A stretch of DNA of 15,932 nucleotides from JAFDZO01 sp038225955. GTDB lineage: Bacteria > Bacteroidota > Ignavibacteria > Tepidaquicellales > Tepidaquicellaceae. Under the pieces are notes generated by a model that was not told the origin of the DNA, made no database searches, and saw only the letters and a list, made by a program, of their open reading frames with translations. The position numbers were made by a program, and so were the translations under genes. Of this stretch, positions 1 to 7,521 are shown one piece after another (the stretch's first letter is position 1; every line of letters begins with the position of its first letter). The stretch spans positions 1-15,932 of the forward strand of contig JBBRQV010000068.1 of NCBI GenBank assembly GCA_038225955.1, read 5' to 3'.

Positions 1-218
1 AACTCTCTGATTTTTTTTAGTACACTTAATCCGTCTTCATCCGGCAGACCTAAATCAAGCAATATCATAGATGGTTTATGATTTATGGTTTCCTGTATTC
101 CCCGCTTACCATCTTCAGCTGCAAAAACTGTGTAGCCTGAATCTTCAAGCCCTATTTTCAAAAGACGCCTTATCTGTATCTCATCATCTATTACCAATAT
201 GTTTTTAGGATTGCTCAT
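1..218 (-). CDS. kdpE: KdpE response regulator, N-terminal receiver part (runs off the left edge)
   Basis: This is the first 72 residues of the response regulator that, once phosphorylated by KdpD, activates the kdp operon. The visible part is the start of a receiver domain: strand 1 ILVIDDE (residues 7-13) with the acidic pair D11/D12, and the phospho-acceptor D55 in the MILLDLGLPDEDG stretch. The ATG at 216-218 lies 5 bases after the kdpD stop, so the two are probably cotranscribed. The C-terminal winged-helix DNA-binding domain lies outside the window. The name rests on the receiver motif plus its position directly after kdpD; the fragment alone would only say OmpR-type or similar receiver. 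Confidence 0.93.
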   Translation of the reverse strand, partial: MSNPKNILVIDDEIQIRRLLKIGLEDSGYTVFAAEDGKRGIQETINHKPSMILLDLGLPDEDGLSVLKKIRE

Positions 219-223
219 TTTAA

Positions 224-2875
224 TTATGACAATGGGATTTTAATATTGAACTTCAATCCGCCTGACGCTTTATTTTCCGCAGAGATTGTTCCCCCGTGCG
301 CCTCTACAATTCCTTTTGAAATAGAAAGTCCCAAGCCCGTTCCCCCAGCAATTTTATTATCGACACGGTAAAATTTATCAAAAATATTTTGTGCATCTGT
401 ATCCGGAATGCCCTTACCGTCATCGGATAAACTTATTTGCGCAAATTTTTCATCGGAAGATGCTGTGATTTCAATTTTAGAATCTTCATGCGTGTATATC
501 AATGCATTTTGCAATAAATTTTTTATAACCTGCTCCATAAGCCCAAAATCTATTCTTATCAAAGGCATATTTTCTGAAACTGTTACAATTATTTTATGTT
601 TGTTCAATTCACTTTTGAACTGCTCTAAGGCCGAGTTTACTAAATCGTTTACATCATATAGATTAAAATTTGGGACTAACTTTCCTGACTCAAGCCTTGC
701 CATATCCAATAGATTTTCTACTAGACGGTTCAACCTTAACGAAGCTGTATAAATTTCATTATATAACTGTGCTCTTGTCTCACCGCTGTTATTTGATTTT
801 ATATTTTGCAATAAATTTGATGAACCCATTATTGTAGCAATCGGAGTTTTGAGCTCGTGAGATAAACTATCGAATAAAATTTTATATAATTTTTCTGATT
901 CTTCGAGCACGAGAGTTTTATTGGCTTTCTGGTTTAAAGTTTCGCGTTCCATTGCATCTGCAATTTGACTCATAAAATTATCAATCAAAGTTTCCTGCTC
1001 TTTGAAAATCATTTCACTCTCAATTTTCAGACCTATAACTCCATAAGTACCTCTAAGATTTTTCAAAGGATAATAAATGTATTCTGAAGATGTTAACGAG
1101 TCTGTAAACTTCCCGGCTCTTTTCCCGTTTGTATATATCCATTGAGCAACACTTAGCTCTTTATCTGATACTTTCTCTTCTGCTCTGCCGGTGAACTGTT
1201 TAATATTTTTTGGATTTTCAGTGCTGATAAAAGCAATAGCTTGTGAATCAAAAACTTTTGATAAATTATCGAGTGAGTTTTGAATTACTTCATTCAAGGT
1301 ATTTGCTTTGGATAAATCATTTGCAAGATTAAACAATGCAATAGCTCTCTCTTCTCTTTGGCGTACCGCTCTTTCGCGCTGCCTTATTCTAGTGGTTAAA
1401 ACTCCGGTAACATAAGCAACAATAAAAAACATTATGAACGTAAGTAAATCTTCTGTTTTACTTATTATCAAAGTAAAATAAGGGGGAACGAAAAAATAAT
1501 TCCATATAAGAGGACTCATCGCGGCGGCAAGAAGCACAGGTCCAGGTCCTAATATCAATGGCATCAAACAAACTACTAATAGAAATATTAATGCTATAGT
1601 TTGATAGCCAAGGAAGGAACTAAAAGTATAACATATCGCTGCAACACAAATAATAATAGATGCTGAAAGAAGATATTTTAAAAAACCCGACTGTGTATCA
1701 GGCACCTTGAAAATGCTTTTCCGTTTCTGCTCTTTATTCTCCCCTGAGGCAATATATACATCTATCTTACCGCTTTCATTTATTAATCTGCTTACAATGT
1801 CTTTACCAAAAATTCTGAAAAGAAAATTTTCATGATGCGATTTCCCTATTACAATATGAGTTACGTTTTCCCTCTTAGCAATTCTGAGCAACCCATTTAC
1901 CACATCAACATCCACAGTAGAAATAACTTCTGCGCCAAGTTCTTTAGCCAGTTCAATATTTTTATTTAATATACTTTTTTCTTCTTCTGTTAATGTTTTT
2001 GATGTCTCGATATTCACGGCAATCCAGCTTGCTTCCATCGTGTAAGCAATACGTCTTGCCCATCTGACCAAGTCAATTGAGTTCGGACTTGCGCTTATTC
2101 CTATTAAAATTCTTTGAGTTGATTTCCATGGACCGACAATTTTATTTTCCTGCATGTAATGCCGAACCTGCTTATCAACTCTGTCGGCGGCAAGTCTTAA
2201 TGCAAGCTCTCTAAGCGCGCTGAGATTTCCTTTCCTGAAAAAATTATTTACAGCATCAACAGTTTTATCGGCAGTATAAACTTTCCCGTCGGAAAGTCTC
2301 TGCAATAGTTCATCGGGAGAAATATCTACAAGCTCAATTTCATCTGCAGCTTCTAAAATGGAATCCGGTACTTTTTCTTTTATTATTATTCCTGTAATCT
2401 GGCTTACAGTATCGGCAAGGCTTTCAAGATGCTGAACGTTTATTGCAGTGAAAACATCAATGCCGTTATCAAGAAGTTCGAGCACATCTAAATATCTTTT
2501 TTTATGTCTGCTGCCGGGAGCGTTTGTGTGGGCAAGTTCATCTACTATAACGAGCTTTGGTTTTCGTTTGAGAATTTCATCAACATCCATTTCCTCAAGC
2601 TCAAATCCTTTGTACTCTATTTTTTTACGTTCTAACTGCGGAAGATGAAAGAGTAGGAATTCCGTATCAGACCTGTGATGTGTTTCAACATATCCTATAA
2701 GTATATCTATTTTTCTACCATAAGCCATGCTTGCATCCTGAAGCATTGCAAACGTTTTACCGACACCTGCACTCATCCCGAGATAAATTTTAAGTTTACC
2801 TTTTTTCTCTTTCTGCTCAGATTGTTTTATCTGCGCAAGCAATTCATCGGGATTTGGTCTGGAGGCATCTTCCAT
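224..2875 (-). CDS. kdpD: KdpD osmosensitive K+ sensor histidine kinase
   Basis: Membrane sensor kinase that phosphorylates KdpE when K+ is limiting. At 883 residues it is close to the E. coli protein (about 894). In order: the cytoplasmic KdpD domain with a Walker A-like GMSAGVGKT (33-41) and a Walker B-like VDELAHTN (111-118); a universal-stress-protein domain (about 254-375); four membrane helices (about 401-495); a basic linker RIRQRERAVRQREER (496-510); a GAF-like domain (about 515-640); the dimerisation helix with phosphorylated H673 in SHELKTP; and the ATPase domain with the N box near N785-N790, G1 DDGKGIP (818-824) and G2 GGTGLGLS (844-851). It starts 2 bases after the kdpC stop, with no Shine-Dalgarno sequence. 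In the USP domain S261 and S263 are present, but the FTAxY element of c-di-AMP-binding KdpD proteins reads WIAVN (284-288). Confidence 0.97.
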   Translation of the reverse strand: MEDASRPNPDELLAQIKQSEQKEKKGKLKIYLGMSAGVGKTFAMLQDASMAYGRKIDILIGYVETHHRSDTEFLLFHLPQLERKKIEYKGFELEEMDVDEILKRKPKLVIVDELAHTNAPGSRHKKRYLDVLELLDNGIDVFTAINVQHLESLADTVSQITGIIIKEKVPDSILEAADEIELVDISPDELLQRLSDGKVYTADKTVDAVNNFFRKGNLSALRELALRLAADRVDKQVRHYMQENKIVGPWKSTQRILIGISASPNSIDLVRWARRIAYTMEASWIAVNIETSKTLTEEEKSILNKNIELAKELGAEVISTVDVDVVNGLLRIAKRENVTHIVIGKSHHENFLFRIFGKDIVSRLINESGKIDVYIASGENKEQKRKSIFKVPDTQSGFLKYLLSASIIICVAAICYTFSSFLGYQTIALIFLLVVCLMPLILGPGPVLLAAAMSPLIWNYFFVPPYFTLIISKTEDLLTFIMFFIVAYVTGVLTTRIRQRERAVRQREERAIALFNLANDLSKANTLNEVIQNSLDNLSKVFDSQAIAFISTENPKNIKQFTGRAEEKVSDKELSVAQWIYTNGKRAGKFTDSLTSSEYIYYPLKNLRGTYGVIGLKIESEMIFKEQETLIDNFMSQIADAMERETLNQKANKTLVLEESEKLYKILFDSLSHELKTPIATIMGSSNLLQNIKSNNSGETRAQLYNEIYTASLRLNRLVENLLDMARLESGKLVPNFNLYDVNDLVNSALEQFKSELNKHKIIVTVSENMPLIRIDFGLMEQVIKNLLQNALIYTHEDSKIEITASSDEKFAQISLSDDGKGIPDTDAQNIFDKFYRVDNKIAGGTGLGLSISKGIVEAHGGTISAENKASGGLKFNIKIPLS

Positions 2876-2877
2876 GA

Positions 2878-3447
2878 TTACAATTTATCTAACTCGAGAT
2901 TTAATTTAACTACATTAATACGTGATTCCCCTAAGAAGCCCAATTGAGGAGCCTCAGTATTTTTCTTAACTAATTCAATGAGAGCGTTTTTCTTTTGTGA
3001 ATTAAAATCCCTGGCTTTGGAAATTCTATCTATCTGAAAATTTGCATTTTCTATGCTTATATGCGGGTCTATTCCACTGGCAGAAGCAAAAATTGCATCC
3101 GGTGGAACCTCAATATTTTGAGGAAGTCCGTTAAAATCTATATATGTTTTTCGTAGTGAATCTACTCTTTGCTTAAGCACAATACTTGTCGGTCCTAAAT
3201 TACTTCCTGATGAAGGCATGGGCTGATAGTCGATTGCAGAAGGTCGTGATTGAAAATATTTTGCACCTGAAAATTTCTGCCCGATTAATTCAGAGCCTAC
3301 GACTTTTCCGTTATTTATTATAAGACTTCCATTTGCCTTACCGGAGAAAGCTAACTTTCCAATTCCGAAAATCAGGATAGGATAAATTATTCCTGTTATT
3401 ATTGTAAATATTAAAACTGCTTTTATTGATATTATAAACGTTTTCAT
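2878..3447 (-). CDS. kdpC: KdpC, K+-transporting ATPase subunit C
   Basis: Small subunit of the KdpFABC pump, needed for complex assembly and thought to act as a catalytic chaperone that helps nucleotide binding by KdpB. It has 189 residues, the usual family length. One N-terminal membrane helix (about 7-30) anchors a soluble, extracytoplasmic domain. Family signatures are visible: YFQSRPSA (64-71), SSGSNLGP (79-86) and ASGIDPHIS (123-131). The ATG at 3445-3447 follows the kdpB stop after one base and its own stop lies 2 bases before kdpD, so translational coupling is likely. Nothing looks broken. Confidence 0.97.
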   Translation of the reverse strand: MKTFIISIKAVLIFTIITGIIYPILIFGIGKLAFSGKANGSLIINNGKVVGSELIGQKFSGAKYFQSRPSAIDYQPMPSSGSNLGPTSIVLKQRVDSLRKTYIDFNGLPQNIEVPPDAIFASASGIDPHISIENANFQIDRISKARDFNSQKKNALIELVKKNTEAPQLGFLGESRINVVKLNLELDKL

Positions 3448-3448
3448 T

Positions 3449-5518
3449 TTAAACTAATTTAATTGCTGTGATTAGTAAATCGATTAGCTTTATTCCTATG
3501 AACGGAATTATCAATCCTCCTAAACCATAGATTAAAACATTTCTTTGTAAAACACTTGCTGCACCTAATGGGCGATACTTCACCCCTTTTATTGCAAGCG
3601 GAATAAGAAGAATAATTATTATTGCATTAAAAATTACAGCACTGAGTATTGCACTCTCCGGTGAAGTAAGCCTCATTATATTCAGCGCATCAAGCGGGCC
3701 GGCGGACCCGTTCACTGAATATAGAATTGTAAACAACGCAGGTAAAATTGCAAAATATTTTGCTACATCGTTTGCTATACTGAAAGTTGTCAACGAGCCG
3801 CGAGTCATCAACAGCTGTTTCCCTACTTCAACTACTTCTATTAGCTTTGTTGGGTTGCTGTCTAAGTCAACCATGTTACCCGCTTCTCTTGCCGCCTGTG
3901 TTCCCGAATTCATCGCAATACCAACATCTGCCTGTGCAAGAGCAGGAGCATCATTTGTACCGTCACCAATCATTCCTATTAAATGTCCACCTGCCTGTTC
4001 GTCACGAATTTTTTTCAATTTATCCTCAGGCTTTGCTTCTGCAAGGAAATCATCTACACCTGCCTCTGCTGCAATAGCTGCTGCAGTAAGCGGGTTATCA
4101 CCTGTAATCATTACAGTCTTAATTCCCATTTTTCTAAGCTGCGCAAAGCGTTCTTTTATTCCGCCCTTCACAACATCTTTTAAACGTACAACACCTAATA
4201 CATTTTTATTTTCTGAAACAACAAGCGGAGTAGCTCCTGCGCTTGCGATAGCATTAACGATATTTCTTATTTCATCCGGATAAGAACCTCCATGCAATTC
4301 AATATCTTTCTCAATAGCATCTGCTGCTCCTTTACGGATTACTCTTAAACTATTTCCTTCTTTAAAATCTATACCACTCATCCTTGTCTCCGCTGAAAAC
4401 AAAATAAAGTTGACGTGCTCAGGAATCATTTCTTTAGAACGCAAATTGTATTGTTCCTTCGCAAGCTTTATTATAGAACGACCTTCAGGAGTTTCATCAG
4501 AAATAGATGATAACATTGCTGCCTCGGCTAATGCTTCTGGTTTCACTCCCGGTGTAGGAATAAATTCTGTAGCCATTCTGTTTCCCAATGTAATCGTACC
4601 TGTTTTATCCAATAACAAAACATCTAAGTCACCTGCTGCTTCAACCGCTCTGCCGCTTGTAGCTATAACATTTCTTTTTACAAGTCTATCCATTCCGCTG
4701 ATTCCGATTGCACTTAGAAGTCCGCCAATAGTTGTAGGAATTAAGCACACTAATAATGAAACAAGAATTGTAACCGATATATTTTTTTCTGCGCCTAACC
4801 CTGATGCTGCTAAGCTATATGAATAAAAAGCAGGCAGCGTCGCGACTGCAAAAAGAAAAACTATTGTTAGCCCCGCAAGCAAAATTGTTAATGCAATTTC
4901 ATTCGGAGTTTTTTGTCTCTTAGCGCCTTCAATTAATAAAATTAATTTATCCATGAAAGTATTTCCAGGTTCTGCAGTGATTTTTATTACGATTCTATCG
5001 CTGATAACTTTTGTTCCTCCGGTCACTGCGCTTCTGTCTCCGCCGCTTTCACGAATTACGGGAGCAGATTCTCCTGTGATAGCAGATTCATCCACACTTG
5101 CAACTCCGTCAATTACTTCACCATCCATTGGAATAATATCGTTAGCTTCGCATACAACTGTATCACCTTTTCTTAAGTCACCTGCATCAATAACTGATTC
5201 TATATTATCTGTAAGCTTTCTAGCTGTCGTAAATTTTCTTGCCTTACGTAATGTATCTGCCTGCGCTTTTCCTCTGCCTTCAGCAACTGCTTCTGCAAAA
5301 TTTGCAAAGAGTACAGTGAACCAAAGCCATATTGAAATTTGTAAGTTGAACAAAGAGAAATGTGAAGAGAGAACAAGTGATGTAAACACCGCTCCTATTT
5401 CGACAATAAACATTACAGGATTTTTATATAACACCGCAGGATTTAATTTTTTAAATGAATCAAATACTGCCTGCTTTAATATTGCTGAATCGAAAGTTTT
5501 ATTTTTTGAGTTATCCAT
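3449..5518 (-). CDS. kdpB: KdpB, K+-transporting P-type ATPase catalytic subunit
   Basis: The ATP-hydrolysing subunit of the Kdp pump. It has 689 residues, against about 682 in E. coli, and is very similar to it along its whole length. Visible motifs: TGES (148-151, actuator domain; S151 corresponds to the E. coli serine whose phosphorylation inhibits the pump); the membrane CLIPTTIGG signature (258-266); the phosphorylated D304 in DKTGTIT; the nucleotide-binding DETPEGRS (341-348) and KGAADA (397-402); and the hinge GDGTNDAPAL (518-527). C-terminal membrane helices lie at about 583-689. It starts 11 bases after the kdpA stop, the widest gap in the operon, with an A/T-rich leader and no Shine-Dalgarno sequence. 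Confidence 0.98.
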   Translation of the reverse strand: MDNSKNKTFDSAILKQAVFDSFKKLNPAVLYKNPVMFIVEIGAVFTSLVLSSHFSLFNLQISIWLWFTVLFANFAEAVAEGRGKAQADTLRKARKFTTARKLTDNIESVIDAGDLRKGDTVVCEANDIIPMDGEVIDGVASVDESAITGESAPVIRESGGDRSAVTGGTKVISDRIVIKITAEPGNTFMDKLILLIEGAKRQKTPNEIALTILLAGLTIVFLFAVATLPAFYSYSLAASGLGAEKNISVTILVSLLVCLIPTTIGGLLSAIGISGMDRLVKRNVIATSGRAVEAAGDLDVLLLDKTGTITLGNRMATEFIPTPGVKPEALAEAAMLSSISDETPEGRSIIKLAKEQYNLRSKEMIPEHVNFILFSAETRMSGIDFKEGNSLRVIRKGAADAIEKDIELHGGSYPDEIRNIVNAIASAGATPLVVSENKNVLGVVRLKDVVKGGIKERFAQLRKMGIKTVMITGDNPLTAAAIAAEAGVDDFLAEAKPEDKLKKIRDEQAGGHLIGMIGDGTNDAPALAQADVGIAMNSGTQAAREAGNMVDLDSNPTKLIEVVEVGKQLLMTRGSLTTFSIANDVAKYFAILPALFTILYSVNGSAGPLDALNIMRLTSPESAILSAVIFNAIIIILLIPLAIKGVKYRPLGAASVLQRNVLIYGLGGLIIPFIGIKLIDLLITAIKLV

Positions 5519-5529
5519 AAAATTTTTGC

Positions 5530-7221
5530 TTAAAAAGCCACTCCGTTTTTCATTAACAAATGCTCTATAATTGGACCGAGACTTAATGATGGGAAAAATG
5601 TTAATCCGCCGACAATTAAAATTACTCCAATAAGAAGAATTACAAATACATAATTATCAGTGCTGAATGTCCCTGCACTTACAGGAGTTTTATTTTTCTT
5701 TGCAAGATTTCCGGCTATTACCATAACGGGTATTATTACTCCGAATCTTCCGACTAACATTGCTAAACCAAGTGTAAGATTATAGAATACAGTGTTTGCA
5801 TTTAATCCTGCGAATGCGCTTCCGTTATTTCCTGAAGCTGATGTAAAGGCATATAGGATTTCAGAGAAACCATGCGCTCCGCTGTTTGTAAGACTGGAAA
5901 GCCCTACATTAGTTACAGAGCCTATTGCAGAAAAAATTAAAATCATTGCGCTGGGAAGAAGAACAACTAACATACTCATTCTTATATCGAGTGCTTCAAT
6001 TTTTTTGCCGAGGTACTCGGGTGTTCTGCCGACCATAAGCCCTGCTATAAATACGGTAAGAAAAACAAAAATTAACATACCGTATAACCCCGAGCCTACT
6101 CCGCCGAAAATGATTTCGCCGAGCATGATATTTATCATTGCAATCATTCCGGCTAATGGTGAAAGGCTGCTGTGCATTGCATTTACTGAACCGTTTGATG
6201 CAGCCGAAGTAGCAGTTGACCAGATAATACTGTTTGTAATTCCGAATCGTAATTCTTTGCCTTCGAGATTGGATGCAGTTTGCAAAACAGGGTTATACAG
6301 ATGCTCTGAAATTAACGAGCCGCTTAATCCTATTAAAAAAAGAATCATCATAACAGAAAATAATATCCAACCTTCCTTCTTTGCACCTGCCATTAAGCCG
6401 TAAGTATAAGTAAGCGCTGCGGGTATTAAAAGAATTGCAATCATCTGAAGCATGTTTGATAGCGGCGTAGGGTTTTCAAACGGATGCGCGCTGTTTGTAT
6501 TAAAGAAGCCGCCGCCGTTTGTTCCTAATTGCTTAATTGCAATTTGTGAAGCTGCAGGTCCGCTTGGGATTGTCTGCTCGTTACCTTCTATTGTTTTAAT
6601 TTTTTCATAGGGAGAAAATGACTGAACGACTCCCTGACTTATCAAAACCGTTGCGAATAAAATCGAAAGAGGCAGCAGCACATAAACCGTTGCCCTAACC
6701 ATATCAATCCAGAAGTTACCGAGCTTATCGCTTAGCTTTAAAGTTATTCCTCTTATTAATGCAAGTAATACTGCAATACCTGTTGCTGCACTTAGAAAGT
6801 TCTGTACTCCTAGGCCAAGCATTTGTGTTGCATAGCTCATTGTAGTTTCACCGCTGTATGATTGCCAGTTAGTATTTGACATAAAGCTAATGGCAGTGTT
6901 CAATGCCAGATGGAAAGGTACGTTTTCAAGTCCCTCAGTATTTAACGGCAGCCATTTTTGAGTTAATTGAAGTATAAGGACAAATGAAAATCCTGCAAAG
7001 TTAAAGCCGAGAATTGCGAAGAGATATTTCTTCCAATTCATTTCTTCATCTGTTTTAATTTTCAGAAATTTATAAATGAATTGTTCAAGCTTACCGAAAA
7101 TTGGTGTTAAAAAATTCCTTTTTCCGGAAAAAACATTGAACATATATTTTCCCAATAACGGTGTGCAAATAATAATTGAAATAATAAAAAATATTATCTG
7201 GATGTAATCTGATGCTTTCAT
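5530..7221 (-). CDS. kdpA: KdpA, K+-binding channel-like subunit
   Basis: K+-selective membrane subunit of the Kdp pump, related to the Trk/Ktr/HKT superfamily with four pore repeats. It has 563 residues (E. coli 557). All four selectivity-loop regions are readable: SNTNWQSYSGE (115-125), QLGTNGGGFFNTNSAHPFEN (231-250), SNGSVNAMHSS (342-352) and SASGNNGSAFAGL (461-473). Many hydrophobic helices span residues 5-23 to 530-555. The start at 7219-7221 is fixed by its 2-base distance from the kdpF stop and by the family N-terminus. No residue that I would expect to be essential is missing. Confidence 0.98.
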   Translation of the reverse strand: MKASDYIQIIFFIISIIICTPLLGKYMFNVFSGKRNFLTPIFGKLEQFIYKFLKIKTDEEMNWKKYLFAILGFNFAGFSFVLILQLTQKWLPLNTEGLENVPFHLALNTAISFMSNTNWQSYSGETTMSYATQMLGLGVQNFLSAATGIAVLLALIRGITLKLSDKLGNFWIDMVRATVYVLLPLSILFATVLISQGVVQSFSPYEKIKTIEGNEQTIPSGPAASQIAIKQLGTNGGGFFNTNSAHPFENPTPLSNMLQMIAILLIPAALTYTYGLMAGAKKEGWILFSVMMILFLIGLSGSLISEHLYNPVLQTASNLEGKELRFGITNSIIWSTATSAASNGSVNAMHSSLSPLAGMIAMINIMLGEIIFGGVGSGLYGMLIFVFLTVFIAGLMVGRTPEYLGKKIEALDIRMSMLVVLLPSAMILIFSAIGSVTNVGLSSLTNSGAHGFSEILYAFTSASGNNGSAFAGLNANTVFYNLTLGLAMLVGRFGVIIPVMVIAGNLAKKNKTPVSAGTFSTDNYVFVILLIGVILIVGGLTFFPSLSLGPIIEHLLMKNGVAF

Positions 7222-7223
7222 AT

Positions 7224-7313
7224 CTAAAACTTCTCCGGTTTAAAAATTACGTACACTAAATAAGCGAGAAGAAATATTACTATTATTAATCCCGCTAAGT
7301 ATTGCCATTCCAT
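7224..7313 (-). CDS. kdpF: KdpF, 29-residue pump-stabilising membrane peptide
   Basis: A very short gene, easily missed by automatic calling. It runs from the ATG at 7311-7313 to a TAG at 7224-7226 and encodes 29 residues. The sequence is one hydrophobic helix (about 5-24) ending in a short charged tail, with a core LLAYLVYVIF (15-24) and the end KPEKF. This resembles the E. coli KdpF core LLGYLVYALI and its final phenylalanine (compared from memory). It lies 2 bases before kdpA, the canonical position. In E. coli the peptide stabilises the KdpABC complex; the same role is inferred here. A second ATG at 7306-7308 is in another frame. Confidence 0.93.
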   Translation of the reverse strand: MEWQYLAGLIIVIFLLAYLVYVIFKPEKF

Positions 7314-7318
7314 AATTA

Positions 7319-7345
7319 AAGTATTTTAGTTATTCAAAAATACTT
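7319..7345. repeat. 27-base inverted repeat in the kdp promoter
   Basis: A perfect 9-base inverted repeat, AAGTATTTT (7319-7327) and AAAATACTT (7337-7345), separated by 9 bases. It begins 5 bases upstream of the kdpF start codon. One arm overlaps the TATTTTTG element proposed as the -7 box, so a protein bound here would be placed to block or shape initiation. It could also fold as a weak A/U-only hairpin, but if transcription starts near 7328-7331 only one arm would be in the RNA. The arms contain few G/C, so chance occurrence is possible. Confidence 0.5.
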
Positions 7346-7362
7346 CTAATAGTGTAAGCAAA
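7335..7362 (-). promoter_or_regulatory. Candidate kdp operon promoter (Bacteroidota type)
   Basis: On the minus strand TATTTTTG (7342-7335) matches the Bacteroidota -7 consensus TAnnTTTG exactly. TTTG (7362-7359) lies 16 bases further upstream; this is shorter than the usual 19-21 base spacer, which lowers confidence. Transcription would start near 7328-7331, giving a leader of about 15 bases before kdpF. Confidence 0.4.
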
Positions 7363-7384
7363 AAATAAAATGTAATGGGAAATG

Positions 7385-7401
7385 TATAAAGATTTTATAA
7401 A
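7385..7401 (-). promoter_or_regulatory. Candidate KdpE binding site, two TTTATA half-sites
   Basis: Read on the minus strand: TTTATA (7401-7396), five bases AAATC, TTTATA (7390-7385), a direct repeat with 11-base period. From memory, the E. coli KdpE site in the kdpFABC promoter has half-sites TTTATA and TTTACA separated by five bases, at about -71 to -55. With the start estimated above, this site falls at about -70 to -54. OmpR-family regulators bind such direct repeats as head-to-tail dimers. The region is AT-rich, so a chance match cannot be excluded. Confidence 0.5.
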
Positions 7402-7411
7402 GATATGAGGA

Positions 7412-7436
7412 AAAACGCTTAAAACGCGGAAAAGGC
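7412..7436. repeat. Three 9-base-spaced AAAACGC repeats
   Basis: AAAACGC at 7412-7418, AAAACGC at 7421-7427 and AAAAGGC at 7430-7436, exactly nine bases apart. They lie 11 bases beyond the candidate KdpE box, upstream of the kdp promoter. The GC-containing core stands out in an AT-rich gap. Possible further regulator site or simple tandem duplication; no known consensus is recognised. Confidence 0.4.
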
Positions 7437-7461
7437 GAATGAAAAAGCAGGATGAATAGCT

Positions 7462-7485
7462 AAAAATAAGATACCTAAGGGGTAT
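7462..7485 (-). terminator. Weak candidate intrinsic terminator of the 477-residue gene
   Basis: Read on the minus strand: a short stem ATACC / GGTAT (7485-7481 and 7475-7471) with a five-base loop, followed by CTTATTTTT (7470-7462). It starts 37 bases after the stop codon of the upstream minus-strand gene and would separate that transcript from the kdp operon. The stem is only five pairs. Confidence 0.33.
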
Positions 7486-7521
7486 ATTTTAACAGAACAA
7501 CAAATGAGAATTAAGTTTTAC

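Noticed and set aside
3787..5570. Several open frames of 66 to 205 codons on the plus strand opposite kdpB
   Set aside because: They are antisense shadows of a strongly conserved gene, with no recognisable domains.
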